A stretch of DNA of 64,000 bases from an uncultured Lachnospiraceae bacterium. GTDB lineage: Bacteria > Bacillota > Clostridia > Lachnospirales > Lachnospiraceae. Shown piece by piece: positions 35,400 to 44,296 of this stretch. The notes below the pieces were generated by a model. That model was given only the letters and a program-made list of their open reading frames with translations, did not search any database and was not told the DNA's origin. The DNA lies in NCBI GenBank assembly GCA_910588125.1, contig CAJUPI010000005.1:1-64000 (forward strand). The letters are read 5' to 3'. How positions within the stretch are numbered: position 1 is the stretch's first letter; each line of letters opens with the position of its first letter. Made by a program: the position numbers and the translations under genes.

Positions 35400-35425
35400 C
35401 ATAAACAAATCCGTCGGTTTTATTC

Positions 35426-35607
35426 AGAAAGAGGGTGTTGCAAAATAAGTCCCCCTCCCTTTCTCTTATCCTGTGTTCGGATGGTTCACGTACACACAGT
35501 CTGCTCTTAACGGACAAAGTCCGTCAATATCAGACAGAATGTTCGTGAACAGCCGGACACTAGATAAGAGAAAGGGAGGGGGACTTATTTTACAACACCC
35601 TCTTTCT
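35426..35607. repeat. 182-bp near-perfect palindromic repeat (family B, copy 2)
   Basis: The arms begin AGAAAGAGGGTGTTG and end with CAACACCCTCTTTCT. They pair almost without error around a CGGACAAAGTCCG centre. End sequences, TTTCTCTTATCCTGT and TTCGTGAAC match the copy at 10394-10562. The sub-terminal AAGTCCCCCTCCC differs from that copy but is matched by this copy's own other arm. It lies between two related 3D-domain genes and accounts for most of the gene-free stretch 35400-35720. Confidence 0.88.
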
Positions 35608-35720
35608 AAGAAAATTAACTTCGCAATAATCATGGTTATATATTACATTTCTGTTACATATATTTAAATCATATGAAATTTTCATTTCATTTTATATTGT
35701 AACAGGAAAGGAGTATAATC

Positions 35721-36470
35721 ATGTTGAAAAACAAATTTTTATGGACATGCCTCTTATTGATGGCAATCTTGCTGCAGGGCAGTGCCGTTATTACTTTTGC
35801 CGAGCCATTGGATGGCTATTTTGATCCTATGGAGGGCAATACCATCGTCGGCTGGGGATGGGAATCCGCCCAGCCCAACACCGTAGTCCCGGTTCATGTG
35901 ACCGTCACCAATAAAACAACCTCCCAGGTAGTCGGCAGCTTCTCTCCCGCTGCCGCCGTTTACCGGGATGATCTGAAGGAAAACGGCATCGGTAACGGAA
36001 TGCATGGCTTCCGAATCCGAATGGACTGGGACTCCCTGCCAGATGGTGTCTACCAAATCGAAGGCTCTGTAGACGGCAAACAATTTGGCAATACACAGTC
36101 TTATGTCAAGGGTGAGGTTCCACAGGAAAAAGAAAGTGAACCCTCTCTGGAAACGGATGCTTTGGCAACCGCAAAAGCTACCCGTTCCCTGGGTATCTTC
36201 CGCACTACCGGATACTGTTCCTGTTCCCGTTGCAGCGGCAAATGGGGCAAACGCACCAGTACCGGCGCTATCCCCCGCTCCGGCCATACAGTTGCCGTGG
36301 ACCCAAGAGTCATCCCCTATGGAACCAGGCTGATGATTAATGGGGTGATCTATACGGCTGAAGATTGCGGAAGCGGGGTCAACGGAAAACATATCGATAT
36401 CTATTATGACAGCCATCTCCAGGCCCTGAGGCATGGCAGCCGCAAAATGGAAGTATTTCTGGTCCGCTAG
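35721..36470 (+). CDS. Secreted protein with Ig-like and 3D domains
   Basis: The 249-residue protein has a signal peptide (about 5-26, cut after TFA). It then has a beta-sandwich-like module (about 28-130: GYFDPMEGNTIVGWGWESAQPNTVVPVHV, DGVYQIEGSVDG) and a C-terminal 3D domain with GYCSCSRCSGK. Aspartates lie in VAVD, TAEDCGS and HIDIYYD. Compared with the previous gene, the 3D domain is conserved but the N-terminal part is unrelated. AAAGGAG precedes ATG 35721. Its stop codon overlaps that of convergent argH in a shared CTAG. The function is probably in wall remodelling, by family only. Confidence 0.85.
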   Translation: MLKNKFLWTCLLLMAILLQGSAVITFAEPLDGYFDPMEGNTIVGWGWESAQPNTVVPVHVTVTNKTTSQVVGSFSPAAAVYRDDLKENGIGNGMHGFRIRMDWDSLPDGVYQIEGSVDGKQFGNTQSYVKGEVPQEKESEPSLETDALATAKATRSLGIFRTTGYCSCSRCSGKWGKRTSTGAIPRSGHTVAVDPRVIPYGTRLMINGVIYTAEDCGSGVNGKHIDIYYDSHLQALRHGSRKMEVFLVR

Positions 36471-37846
36471 GCATTACCCAAAAGCTGCTTTTTGTATGTC
36501 TCAATCACCTGTTTCATCGCCTCTTGCCCCGGCGCGCCAATGGTAGTCCGCCGTTCAACACAGGTTTTCATACTGATGGACTCATAAATATCCTCGTCGA
36601 ACACCGGGCTGATTGCACGAAACTCTTCCAGGGACAAATCATCCAGGGCAATTCCCTGCTCCAGACAGCGAAGCACCAATTGTCCCACAATTCCATGGGC
36701 GTCGCGGAACGGCACACCACGTCCCACCAGATAATCCGCGGCGTCTGTAGCATTGGTAAAGCCTTTTTTAGCACTTGACTCCATCACATCTTTCCGAAAG
36801 GTCATAGTAGCAATCATGCCGGAAAACAAAGCCAGGCATCCCTTGACCGTATCAATGGCATCAAAGGTTAGCTCCTTATCCTCCTGCATATCTTTGTTAT
36901 AAGCAAGAGGAAGTGCTTTCATCGTCGTCAGAATCGCCATCAGTGCCCCATACACTCTTCCAGTCTTGCCACGGACCAGTTCTGCAATATCCGGATTTTT
37001 CTTTTGGGGCATAATACTGCTGCCGGTGCTGTAGGCATCATCAAGCTCCACAAACCGGTACTCATTGCTGTTCCAGATAATGATCTCTTCACTGAAGCGG
37101 CTCAGATGCATCATCAAAATCGACATTGCTGACAAAAACTCTATCACATAGTCCCGATCTGCCACCGAATCGATACTGTTTCTCGTAGGACCGGCGAACT
37201 CCAACAGAGCTGCACTATAATCTCGATCCAGAGGATACGTGGTTCCTGCCAGGGCACCAGCTCCCAATGGACAAGTATTCATCCGCTCCCGAATATCGTG
37301 CAGGCGGCTCCGATCTCGGGAAAACATTTCAAAATAAGCACCGATATGATGTGCCAGCGTGATTGGCTGTGCTTTTTGCAGGTGAGTAAAGCCAGGCATA
37401 TAGGTATCCAGGTTTTCTTCCATGATGGCCAGCAGCTTCTCCAGCAGTGCCTTCACCAGCTTATCAATCTCTCCCAATTCATCCCGGCAGTACAGCTTCA
37501 TATCCAGCGCTACCTGGTCATTGCGGCTTCGTCCGGTATGCAGCCTTTTTCCTGCTTCTCCGATTCTCTCAATCAAGTTCGCTTCCACAAAGGAATGAAT
37601 ATCTTCATGTTCCTTTGTAAATTTCAGCTTCCCCGAATCCAGATCTGCAAGAATCCCTTTCAACCCGCTGACAATAGCCTCCTGATCCTCTGATGACACA
37701 ATCCCCTGCTTCCCTAGCATCGTCACATGGGCAATGCTTCCTTCAATATCCTGCCGGTAAAACTTTCGGTCAAAGGACAGAGATTCATTAAAATTATGCA
37801 CCAGTTGATTTTCTTCTTTTGTAAAACGTCCTCCCCATAGCTTCAT
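36467..37846 (-). CDS. argH: Argininosuccinate lyase
   Basis: The 459-residue protein is full length and shows LWGGRFTKEENQLVHNFNESLSFD at the start. The fumarase/aspartase-superfamily signature GSSIMPQKKNPDIAELVRGK lies near residue 275. It cleaves argininosuccinate to arginine and fumarate, the last step of arginine synthesis. AGGAGAG precedes ATG 37846, and the gene starts 22 nt after the yfhO-like gene ends, so it probably shares its transcript. No other arg genes are nearby, so argH is separated from the rest of the pathway in this window. It ends in the same CTAG as the convergent 3D gene. Confidence 0.97.
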   Translation of the reverse strand: MKLWGGRFTKEENQLVHNFNESLSFDRKFYRQDIEGSIAHVTMLGKQGIVSSEDQEAIVSGLKGILADLDSGKLKFTKEHEDIHSFVEANLIERIGEAGKRLHTGRSRNDQVALDMKLYCRDELGEIDKLVKALLEKLLAIMEENLDTYMPGFTHLQKAQPITLAHHIGAYFEMFSRDRSRLHDIRERMNTCPLGAGALAGTTYPLDRDYSAALLEFAGPTRNSIDSVADRDYVIEFLSAMSILMMHLSRFSEEIIIWNSNEYRFVELDDAYSTGSSIMPQKKNPDIAELVRGKTGRVYGALMAILTTMKALPLAYNKDMQEDKELTFDAIDTVKGCLALFSGMIATMTFRKDVMESSAKKGFTNATDAADYLVGRGVPFRDAHGIVGQLVLRCLEQGIALDDLSLEEFRAISPVFDEDIYESISMKTCVERRTTIGAPGQEAMKQVIETYKKQLLGNA

Positions 37847-37868
37847 AACTCTTCTCTCCTCATTTCCA

Positions 37869-40655
37869 TTATTCTTGTTCTGGTATTTCTCCTTCGCTTA
37901 TTTCTTCTTCGCCCACTTCCTCTTCCCATATTTTTTCTTCCTCCCACCTCCGGCGGCGCCAAAACCGGCAAATACACTCCACTGCCAATAAAAGCACCAC
38001 GCATCCTATCGTGATCATGCCTCCCTTTACCAGGCCTTCCGGACGATAGCTCATGGAAATCTTATGGGTCCCCGGTGTCAAAGCCACGCCGACAAAAGCA
38101 TCCAGCAGCTTTTCCTTGGGATGTTCTTCACCGTCCACCAAAACCGTCCATCCCTCGTCATAGGGAATCGTGGTGAGCATCACTCCTCCCTCCTCTGCCG
38201 AGATGGTTCCCTCCAACCGTGTTTCCTGCCAGCTTTCCAGTTTCCAGGGTACTGCCGAAAGCCGCTCGCAGACCTGGGCCAGCCCCGTCTCTGAAAAGCG
38301 ATATACGTCTGCCCATATTCCGTCCGCACTATCCTCGGTCTTTAAAGTAACCAGATCCCCGGCAGTACAATATCCCATCTCTAACAGATATCCCCGATTG
38401 ACATTATTGTAGGTTTTCGTCCCTCTCCAGGTCTCTGCTGTCACCTTTTCGATGGAAGTATCGCTTACATAAACATAATACTCGCCGCCCTCCTCCGGGC
38501 AAAAGGTCAGCCCTTCCCCGGAAGAAGAGACGTCCATCTCCAAAACCAGTACCGGTTCCGCTCCCACACTTCCGGCAAGATTATTCTGCACATCTGCCGG
38601 ATTAACCATCTCCCGATCCCAATACTGCTCAAAATCTTCCGATACCAGAAATCCCAACGGCAGGGTATATGTGTTGCGATACAAAACCGTATCCTCTTCC
38701 CGTGCCACAAAGTCCCGCATTCCGGTATCTACCGGTTCCTCCGAATAGATGCCATAACGGACTGCAAACAGCATATCAATCAGCGGCGTGCTTCCGGTAA
38801 TACTATACGCATTTGTAGAACTCTCACAGCCTAATTTTTTAAACAGCTTCGTTAAATCTGCGTTTGCTGTGGAAGAGAATAAAGACACCGATGGAAAATT
38901 CATCCAGGCGCCGTCATTTTTCGTCTTTCTTGTCACTTTCTCCATCCGAAAGAAAGTATCGGACGGCAGAACAGAGTCTACCAATTTTCTGACTGACTCA
39001 TTATCTTTGATATACGCAGTACGGCTGGTAGTGGTCACACTGGTCACTGTCATATTGACTGCCGCCTCCATGGCCACCAGTATCAGTGCCAGCAAAACCG
39101 CCCGGTTCCGAAAATGCGGCCTTTTCTTATACAACCATAAAATCCACAAATATAACGCTAAAAACAAAATCGCCACATAAAATACAGAAAAATGAAAATG
39201 CTCCTCTGTCACCAGCTTTTGAGCCAGCAGTACAAATCCTACTGCTCCCCAGAACGCCAAAAGCACATTCTTCCAGGAAATCTCCGCAAGCTGAAGATAT
39301 GCCTTGCAGCACATCACCAACACCAAAAAAATATAAATATATGACTGGCGGCAGGGCAGGCTGTTAGGAAAATGAAATCCATGCCAGATAAAATTCAACA
39401 CATTGATAGAAAAGCTGGCCAGAAAAAACAGTAGCAATACACTGTATACCACCTTCTCTCTGCCAGATATTTTCTTTGATATCCAATATAGCGGCAGAAA
39501 CATCAACACCGCCACCCCACAAAAAATATTCGGCCAGTGATCCAGGCCAATCTCGGATTCTACATTGCCAATATGACGGGCCAGCATATCAAAAATCGGG
39601 AAGTAGGGATCCTGCAGCTTGGGAAAATTGAATTTTCCTGATGCCGTCATCATCAGAGCATAAATCTCCGGCAGAAGAACAACAGCCGCCAACCCTCCGG
39701 CCACCAGTGAATAAAAGGCAAAAGCCGCGCACCGGCCGACAAACTTTTCCCATGTCATCTTTGTTTCCAAGGCCAGCAGCGCCACAAAATACAATACCAT
39801 AAAAATGCAGGTCATAATGGAGATATAGTAGTTGGAAAAAATCGATATTCCCAAAGTCAGGCAATAGAAAAGCCCCCGCCCTTCCTTTACCAGCCGCTCC
39901 AGTCCCAACATAATCAATGGAAACAAAATAATGCAATCCAACCACATGATATTCCAGCTATATGCCGCCATATATCCGGATAATGCATAAAAAATCCCAA
40001 AAAACCCAACACCTGGATTATCACTTTTACAATGTTTTCTCAGATAATAAGCCATAGAAAGCCCACTAAGCCCTGTCTTTAAGACAATCATATAAGTCAT
40101 GAATTCGATCACATACTTTTCCGGGCATAAAATCAACAGGCAGTTGAGCGGGCTTGCCAGATAATAGGCGTACAGAGCAGAGAAATTTACTCCCATACCA
40201 ACGTTCCAGCTATAGAGCAGGCTTTCTCCGTTAGCCAGCTTATTGCGAAATTCCGAAAAAAAGGGGGCGTATTGATGGTACATATCGGTGCGCAAAAAAG
40301 ACTCCTCGCCAAAGGGGTAGATTCCCCGCTGTGCGAAGATAATCAGCAGGATCACCATCGGCACCACAAAGGCAGCGATCCACCCATCATTGGGGCGTAT
40401 CAGTGACCAGGTTCCTCCCCCTGCCTCAAAATGGCGCTTTGCGGATATTGCCACGCTGTCCTCCTCTTCCGGGACAATCTCCTCTTCTTCCCCAACAATA
40501 TCCTGCTCCTGGGCATCCTCCTCTTCCCGACAAATTTCATCTTGTCTGTCCAGCTGCTTTGGCAATTCCTCTTCCCACATCGACTCGCGTTCTCTGTTTG
40601 TCATAAGTAAATCCTCTAGCTCTTTCGTAATACGGTGTATGTCTTCATATGCCAT
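37869..40655 (-). CDS. YfhO-family multispanning membrane protein
   Basis: The start is ATG 40655 (928 residues) behind AGGGAG; a codon at 40724 lies in the gtrA-like gene. A soluble, Glu-rich N-terminus (about 1-75) is followed by about 12 membrane helices (to about residue 520; FVVPMVILLIIFAQRGIYPFG, GVGFFGIFYALSGYMAAYSWNIMWLDCII). A large extracytoplasmic domain follows, then a final helix and a very acidic C-terminal tail (EEEVGEEEISEGEIPEQE). YfhO proteins are GT-C-like membrane glycosyltransferases; the Bacillus member is needed for glycosylating lipoteichoic acid. The GtrA-like gene directly upstream supports a role in moving and attaching lipid-linked sugars. Confidence 0.88.
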   Translation of the reverse strand: MAYEDIHRITKELEDLLMTNRERESMWEEELPKQLDRQDEICREEEDAQEQDIVGEEEEIVPEEEDSVAISAKRHFEAGGGTWSLIRPNDGWIAAFVVPMVILLIIFAQRGIYPFGEESFLRTDMYHQYAPFFSEFRNKLANGESLLYSWNVGMGVNFSALYAYYLASPLNCLLILCPEKYVIEFMTYMIVLKTGLSGLSMAYYLRKHCKSDNPGVGFFGIFYALSGYMAAYSWNIMWLDCIILFPLIMLGLERLVKEGRGLFYCLTLGISIFSNYYISIMTCIFMVLYFVALLALETKMTWEKFVGRCAAFAFYSLVAGGLAAVVLLPEIYALMMTASGKFNFPKLQDPYFPIFDMLARHIGNVESEIGLDHWPNIFCGVAVLMFLPLYWISKKISGREKVVYSVLLLFFLASFSINVLNFIWHGFHFPNSLPCRQSYIYIFLVLVMCCKAYLQLAEISWKNVLLAFWGAVGFVLLAQKLVTEEHFHFSVFYVAILFLALYLWILWLYKKRPHFRNRAVLLALILVAMEAAVNMTVTSVTTTSRTAYIKDNESVRKLVDSVLPSDTFFRMEKVTRKTKNDGAWMNFPSVSLFSSTANADLTKLFKKLGCESSTNAYSITGSTPLIDMLFAVRYGIYSEEPVDTGMRDFVAREEDTVLYRNTYTLPLGFLVSEDFEQYWDREMVNPADVQNNLAGSVGAEPVLVLEMDVSSSGEGLTFCPEEGGEYYVYVSDTSIEKVTAETWRGTKTYNNVNRGYLLEMGYCTAGDLVTLKTEDSADGIWADVYRFSETGLAQVCERLSAVPWKLESWQETRLEGTISAEEGGVMLTTIPYDEGWTVLVDGEEHPKEKLLDAFVGVALTPGTHKISMSYRPEGLVKGGMITIGCVVLLLAVECICRFWRRRRWEEEKIWEEEVGEEEISEGEIPEQE

Positions 40656-40701
40656 TCCGATCTCTCCCTGCTTTCCCCGTAACCCCGCCCCTGTTTCTAT
40701 C

Positions 40702-41130
40702 TCATGATGTCTTTTTGAACACAAACCACTTGCTTAATACATAATTCAACACCAAAGAAATCCCTGACACCACAACTTTGCAGAGCAGATCCCTTCGGAT
40801 ACCGATTCCATCTACCATTGCCACCATAGCCGCCAGAGTAAACAGACCAGTTGCCACCCGGCAGGTCACAAACGGTATCAGTTCTTCCCATATTTTTCTA
40901 GGACTTAAGCTCCGGCTCTGGAATACAAACAGTTTATTTGTCACAAAGGCAAACAACACTGCCGCCGCCCATGCTCCTGCTGTGGCAATCCGATAATCCA
41001 TTCTCCCGTAACGAGTCATAATTCCATAACTAATCCAATCGGTCAGGGTCGTCAGCACGCCAAATACCAAATAGGAAATCGTCTCATAATTGATCAGCTT
41101 TGCTCTCAAATGATTCCAAAATTGCTCCAT
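40702..41130 (-). CDS. GtrA-like membrane protein
   Basis: Start at ATG 41130, with AAAGGAG 9-10 nt upstream (142 residues). Four membrane helices follow the GtrA pattern: YLVFGVLTTLTDWISYGI, AAAVLFAFVTNKLFVFQS, VATGLFTLAAMVAMVD and VSGISLVLNYVLSKWFVF. Family members are thought to flip or present undecaprenyl-phosphate sugars for decorating wall polymers. It lies 46 nt before the yfhO-like glycosyltransferase, a functional partner in other Firmicutes. It is the first gene of a likely gtrA-yfhO-argH transcript. Confidence 0.9.
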   Translation of the reverse strand: MEQFWNHLRAKLINYETISYLVFGVLTTLTDWISYGIMTRYGRMDYRIATAGAWAAAVLFAFVTNKLFVFQSRSLSPRKIWEELIPFVTCRVATGLFTLAAMVAMVDGIGIRRDLLCKVVVSGISLVLNYVLSKWFVFKKTS

Positions 41131-41161
41131 CCTAAAACTTCTCCTTTGCACAGTCTATTGT

Positions 41162-41190
41162 ATTATAGGGCAGGAATCAAAAAAAGTAAA
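41162..41190 (-). promoter_or_regulatory. Promoter of the gtrA-yfhO-argH transcript
   Basis: Minus strand TTTACT (41190-41185), 17-nt spacer, TATAAT (41167-41162), about 30 nt before the GtrA-like ATG. Confidence 0.7.
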
Positions 41191-41290
41191 GAGAGTGTCC
41201 GCTGGCAATGTTATGATACATGGCTTTTCCCCATTCAGGTTATTTTGGATTATTTATTTCCAAGGGCTCACAAGCAGGCTGGTATCTCAG

Positions 41291-41344
41291 AAAAAAACCA
41301 GGGAAAACAGGCAAATGTCTCCGAACCTTGCCTGCCTCCCCTGG
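41291..41344 (-). terminator. Terminator after the aspartate aminotransferase gene
   Basis: Minus-strand stem CCAGGG/CCCTGG (41344-41339 and 41303-41298) with an inner CAGGCAA/TTGCCTG stem, followed by seven T residues (41297-41291). Confidence 0.8.
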
Positions 41345-41421
41345 CTCTTTTGGCGAAATGATTTTGATGATTGATGGTTACCGGCACTGTTGTTGACAGA
41401 ATCCAGAATCCAATGCAAGCA

Positions 41422-42726
41422 TTAAGACTCTCCCTTTGTTTTCCTGTCAGCCAGGATTTTATTGATACTGACAATCTTGACACAGAGGGCAAAAAGCTCC
41501 ATTGCCAGAATCAGATCCTCAAGAGGCGGGTAAGACGGGGCAATCCGAATATTACTGTCATGAGGGTCTTTTCCATATGGGTAAGTGGCGCCGGCTCCCG
41601 TCATGATCAGGCCGGCCTTTTTACAGCGCGCCACAATCTCCTTTGCACAGCCATCCATGGCATCAAAAGAGATAAAATATCCGCCTTTCGGATTCGTCCA
41701 GGTAGCAATACCCAAGCCATCCAGTTCTCGCTCCAAAGTGCTGGTTACTGCCTCAAACTTGGGACGCATAATATCTGCATGCAGCCGCATGTGCTCCACC
41801 ATACCATGAATGCCGCCGAAAAAGCGGACATGACGCAGCTGATTTACCTTATCATGGCCAATCGTCTGGAACTTTAACTGTTTCTCGATGTCCTCCAGGT
41901 TATTGCGGGATGTGGCAATGGCGGCGATGCCAGAACCCGGAAAGCTTATTTTGGAGGTAGATGAAAACTTATAGACCAAATCCGGATTACCCGCACGTTT
42001 GCACTCGGCCAGGATTTCGATCAGATGATCCTGGTCATAGTCGTACAGATGATGAAGTCCATAGGCGTTATCCCAGTAGATTCTGAAATCCGGCGCCGCT
42101 GGTTTTAAGCGGGCAAAACGGCGGACTGTTACATCAGAGTAGCTGTTTCCCGTGGGATTCGAATACTTCGGCACGCACCAGATCCCCTTGATACTGTCAT
42201 CCTCAGCCACCAGCTTTTCCACAATATCCATATCTGGGCCTTCACCGGTCAAGGGTACGCTGATCATCTCAATGCCAAAGTATTCTGTAATCGCAAAATG
42301 GCGATCATATCCCGGCACCGGACACAAAAACTTCACCTTATCCAGTTTGCACCAGGGCGTACATCCCATCACGCCATGGGTCATGGAGCGGGACACGGTG
42401 TCAAACATCACATTAAGGCTGGAGTTCCCATAGATGATAATATTGTCCGGCGAAACCTCCATCATATCTCCAATCAGTTCTTTCGCTTCCCCGATGCCAG
42501 TCAGCACACCGTAATTCCGGCAGTCCGTACCGTCATCACAAGTCAGGTCGTCGTCGCTGCTTAATACATCCATCATCCCCATGGAAAGATCCAGCTGATC
42601 CACACTGGGTTTTCCCCGGGACATATCAAGCCGCAAATCCTTTCCCTGAAAATCCCGGTAGCGAACGGACAACTGTTTCTTTAAAGCATGCAATTCTTCA
42701 GTACTCATCTCTGCATACGGCTGCAT
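41422..42726 (-). CDS. Aspartate aminotransferase-like PLP enzyme (class I, subgroup Ie type)
   Basis: The 434-residue protein follows the Asp_aminotransf family (PF12897-like): DMSRGKPSVDQLDLS near 35, NYGVLTGIGEAKELIGDMM near 70, WCVPKYSNPTGNSYSD near 185. The PLP lysine is in FSSTSKISFPGSG near 250. It should transfer the amino group between aspartate (or a related acid) and 2-oxoglutarate. It lies just downstream of the aspS-gatCAB operon, 129 nt after gatB, but has a promoter of its own (42769-42797) and a terminator. A link between aspartate supply and the tRNA-dependent pathway is suggestive only. Confidence 0.88.
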   Translation of the reverse strand: MQPYAEMSTEELHALKKQLSVRYRDFQGKDLRLDMSRGKPSVDQLDLSMGMMDVLSSDDDLTCDDGTDCRNYGVLTGIGEAKELIGDMMEVSPDNIIIYGNSSLNVMFDTVSRSMTHGVMGCTPWCKLDKVKFLCPVPGYDRHFAITEYFGIEMISVPLTGEGPDMDIVEKLVAEDDSIKGIWCVPKYSNPTGNSYSDVTVRRFARLKPAAPDFRIYWDNAYGLHHLYDYDQDHLIEILAECKRAGNPDLVYKFSSTSKISFPGSGIAAIATSRNNLEDIEKQLKFQTIGHDKVNQLRHVRFFGGIHGMVEHMRLHADIMRPKFEAVTSTLERELDGLGIATWTNPKGGYFISFDAMDGCAKEIVARCKKAGLIMTGAGATYPYGKDPHDSNIRIAPSYPPLEDLILAMELFALCVKIVSINKILADRKTKGES

Positions 42727-42768
42727 ATTACATTCCTCCTCTGATTCAATCTTTTAAAATTGGTTCTT

Positions 42769-42797
42769 ATTCTACACGAAAACCGGCTTCTTTACAA
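42769..42797 (-). promoter_or_regulatory. Promoter of the aminotransferase gene
   Basis: Minus strand TTGTAA (42797-42792), 17-nt spacer, TAGAAT (42774-42769), about 45 nt before ATG 42726. Confidence 0.6.
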
Positions 42798-42855
42798 TCC
42801 ATTTTTCTTTCCGGCAGCAACCACTGCCGTTTACCGGCGCCAAAAACGGCGGCTG

Positions 42856-44295
42856 TTATGCATTTTCCAGAAGTGTTTTCACCAGCTCATTCACCACTGC
42901 CGGATCCGCCTTTCCTTTCATTGCCCGCATAGTCTGTCCTACCACAAATCCCATCGCCTTCTGCTTTCCGGCCTTATAATCCGCCACCGACTGAGGATTT
43001 TTTGCCAGAATCTCTGCAATCGCTCCTCGCAAGGCCCCTTCGTCGCTGACCACCTTCAGCCCTTTTTCCTCCACATATTGTACCGGATCTACATTGTTTT
43101 CAAAGATCTGTTCAAACACTTCCCGGGCCACCGTACGGTTAATAATCTTTTTATCCACCAATCCGATAAGGTTCGCCAGATTTACCGGATCGAAAGTAAT
43201 ATCCTCCGGCTCCTGCCCCCGTTCCTTTAAAAGGCGCATGGTATCGGTCATCAGCCAGTTAGAGACTTCCTTCGGCTGCTGGCTGAGCTTCACGGCCGCT
43301 TCAAACACATCCGCCAGATGCTTGGAGCTGGTGAGAATCTCCGCGTCATACCGGGGCAAGTGATATTCTGTCTGGTAGCGGCACAGCTTCTCTGTCTGCA
43401 GCTCCGGCTGCTGCTCCCTCACCCGGGCAATCCACTCGTCCGAAATTTTTATCGGAACCAGATCCGGATCCGGAAAATAACGGTAGTCCTTAGCATCTTC
43501 CTTCGAGCGCATGGCATGAGAGGATTCCTTATTATCATCCCACCGCCTGGTTTCCTGAATCACCTTTTTGCCGTCCTCTAAAAGCTCAATCTGACGGGCT
43601 CTTTCTCCCTCGATCGCCCGGGCAATCGCCTTAAAGGAATTCAGGTTTTTCATCTCCGTACGGATTCCAAACTCCATAGCTCCCGTCTCCCGCACAGACA
43701 GGTTTACGTCCGCCCGCATGGAGCCTTCCTGAAGCTTACAATCCGAGGCGCCCAGATATTGTATAATCAGCCGCAGCTTTTCCAGATAAGCAATGACCTC
43801 ATCCGCACTGCGCATATCTGGTTCGGATACAATTTCGATCAGCGGCACGCCGCTTCGGTTATAGTCTACCAGAGAACAATCTGCCCACTCATCATGGACC
43901 AGCTTGCCCGCATCTTCTTCCATGTGGATCTCATGGATGCCGATTTTCTTTTTTCCAGCCGCCGTCTCAATCTCCACCCAACCGTCATGGCAAATTGGCA
44001 GATACAGCTGGGAAATCTGATAATTCTGAGGATTATCCGGGTAAAAATAATTCTTGCGGTCAAATTTGCAATACTGGTTAATGCTGCAATTGGTAGCCAG
44101 CCCTACTGCCAGTGCATATTCCACCACCTGCTTGTTGAGAACCGGCAGGGAGCCGGGCATTCCCGTACAGACCGGGCAGGTGTGGGTATTGGGAGCACCG
44201 CCAAATTCTGTGGAACAACCGCAGAAAATCTTGGTTTTCGTGGCCAACTCCACATGCACCTCCAGACCGATGACCATCTCATACTGCTTCCCCAT
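42856..44295 (-). CDS. gatB: Asp/Glu-tRNA amidotransferase subunit B
   Basis: Start at ATG 44295 (479 residues), with AGGAGGTG upstream and one base after the gatA stop. The N-terminal catalytic cradle shows YEMVIGLEVHVEL and PNTHTCPVCTGMPGSLPVLN; the zinc-type Cys pair lies in FCGCSTEF and CPVC. The kinase core has MRADVNLSVRE and KNLNSFKAIARAIE, and the C-terminal YqeY/tail domain ends with MKGKADPAVVNELVKTLLENA. GatB activates the side-chain carboxylate of Asp-tRNA(Asn) or Glu-tRNA(Gln) and uses ammonia from GatA. It is the last gene of aspS-gatC-gatA-gatB. Confidence 0.97.
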   Translation of the reverse strand: MGKQYEMVIGLEVHVELATKTKIFCGCSTEFGGAPNTHTCPVCTGMPGSLPVLNKQVVEYALAVGLATNCSINQYCKFDRKNYFYPDNPQNYQISQLYLPICHDGWVEIETAAGKKKIGIHEIHMEEDAGKLVHDEWADCSLVDYNRSGVPLIEIVSEPDMRSADEVIAYLEKLRLIIQYLGASDCKLQEGSMRADVNLSVRETGAMEFGIRTEMKNLNSFKAIARAIEGERARQIELLEDGKKVIQETRRWDDNKESSHAMRSKEDAKDYRYFPDPDLVPIKISDEWIARVREQQPELQTEKLCRYQTEYHLPRYDAEILTSSKHLADVFEAAVKLSQQPKEVSNWLMTDTMRLLKERGQEPEDITFDPVNLANLIGLVDKKIINRTVAREVFEQIFENNVDPVQYVEEKGLKVVSDEGALRGAIAEILAKNPQSVADYKAGKQKAMGFVVGQTMRAMKGKADPAVVNELVKTLLENA

Positions 44296-44296
44296 A

